Source: Aradus depressus (taxonomy: Eukaryota > Arthropoda > Insecta > Hemiptera > Aradidae). Taken from it: a stretch of DNA of 64,000 nt. Below the pieces are notes generated by a model. That model was given only the letters and a program-made list of their open reading frames with translations. It was not told the DNA's origin and did no database searches. The translations under genes and the position numbers were made by a program. The DNA is taken from the NCBI GenBank assembly GCA_963662175.1, contig OY759215.1:43789213-43853212 (forward strand), in the 5' to 3' direction. This document shows positions 63,771-64,000 of the stretch, piece after piece (position 1 is the stretch's first letter; every line of letters begins with the position of its first letter).

Positions 63771-64000
63771 GAATACGTGTATTATCCTGCCTACTTTCCT
63801 TCCAGAAAGCCTTCTGCACCATTGAAGCAGCGACAAAATGGCTAACGCTACTTTCAATCTGTAGTCTGAATTCGAGGAAATATTCTGTCTCATACAAACT
63901 AACTATTCTACAAAATTTACATTTCATCGATAGCCGTCATGTTGACTCAAACTGATTTTTCAAACTCTCTTTTCCCCTTTTTTTTTTTTTACATTTAAAA
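63771..64000. other. Window end, no gene recognised
   Basis: A poly-T run lies near 63980-63991. Nothing else assignable. Confidence 0.4.

Overview
This window is eukaryotic, from a large, AT-rich, repeat-dense animal genome. An arthropod is the most likely source: the transposable elements are a typical arthropod mix (Ty3/gypsy-like LTR element, Jockey/R1/RTE-type LINE remnants, mauritiana-type mariner, Tigger/pogo, hAT, Helitron-like elements), and two SINE tails carry TTAGG pentamers like the insect telomere repeat. I cannot name the species. No complete host gene is visible. The only recognisable host coding sequence is two exons (6585-7034) of a DEAH-box splicing helicase of the DHX16/Prp2 type, separated by an intron and carrying a 4-base frameshift.

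Region 1-2.2 kb: a structurally complete 1866-bp LTR element with identical 90-bp LTRs and a perfect 5-bp target duplication. Its single 507-codon ORF joins gag and protease directly to scraps of integrase; reverse transcriptase, RNase H and the integrase core are missing. It sits inside the arm of an older hairpin element. Region 2.2-16 kb: a 99-bp minisatellite, the helicase exons, several dispersed repeat families (called X, Y and M1 here), tRNA-derived SINEs and two LINE 3' fragments. Region 16-18 kb: three adjacent or nested inverted repeats, the clearest having two 305-nt arms around a 96-nt spacer. Region 18-34 kb: mostly non-coding, with a LINE inserted in a palindromic element, RTE, hAT, Jockey-like and mariner remnants, and a second SINE family interrupted by a hairpin insert with an 11-bp target duplication.

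Region 34.97-44.92 kb: about 10 kb of tandem arrays bounded by Helitron-like ends on the minus strand. It contains 75-bp, about 145-bp and about 500-bp repeat units and a near-identical 2753-bp tandem duplication. Region 45-64 kb: further X/Y/M1/SINE copies, a 537-bp palindromic element with 17-bp terminal repeats, a Tigger-like element with a short transposase start, a SINE inserted in an X repeat, a large inverted duplication (arms about 545 bp) built from SINE pieces, and a pogo-like MITE with TA target duplication.

The recurring theme is nested insertion: at several places removing one element restores its host element, so relative ages can be read from the sequence. All coordinates of ancient repeats are approximate by tens of bases. 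Family names X, Y, M1, T, U and W are local labels for this window only.
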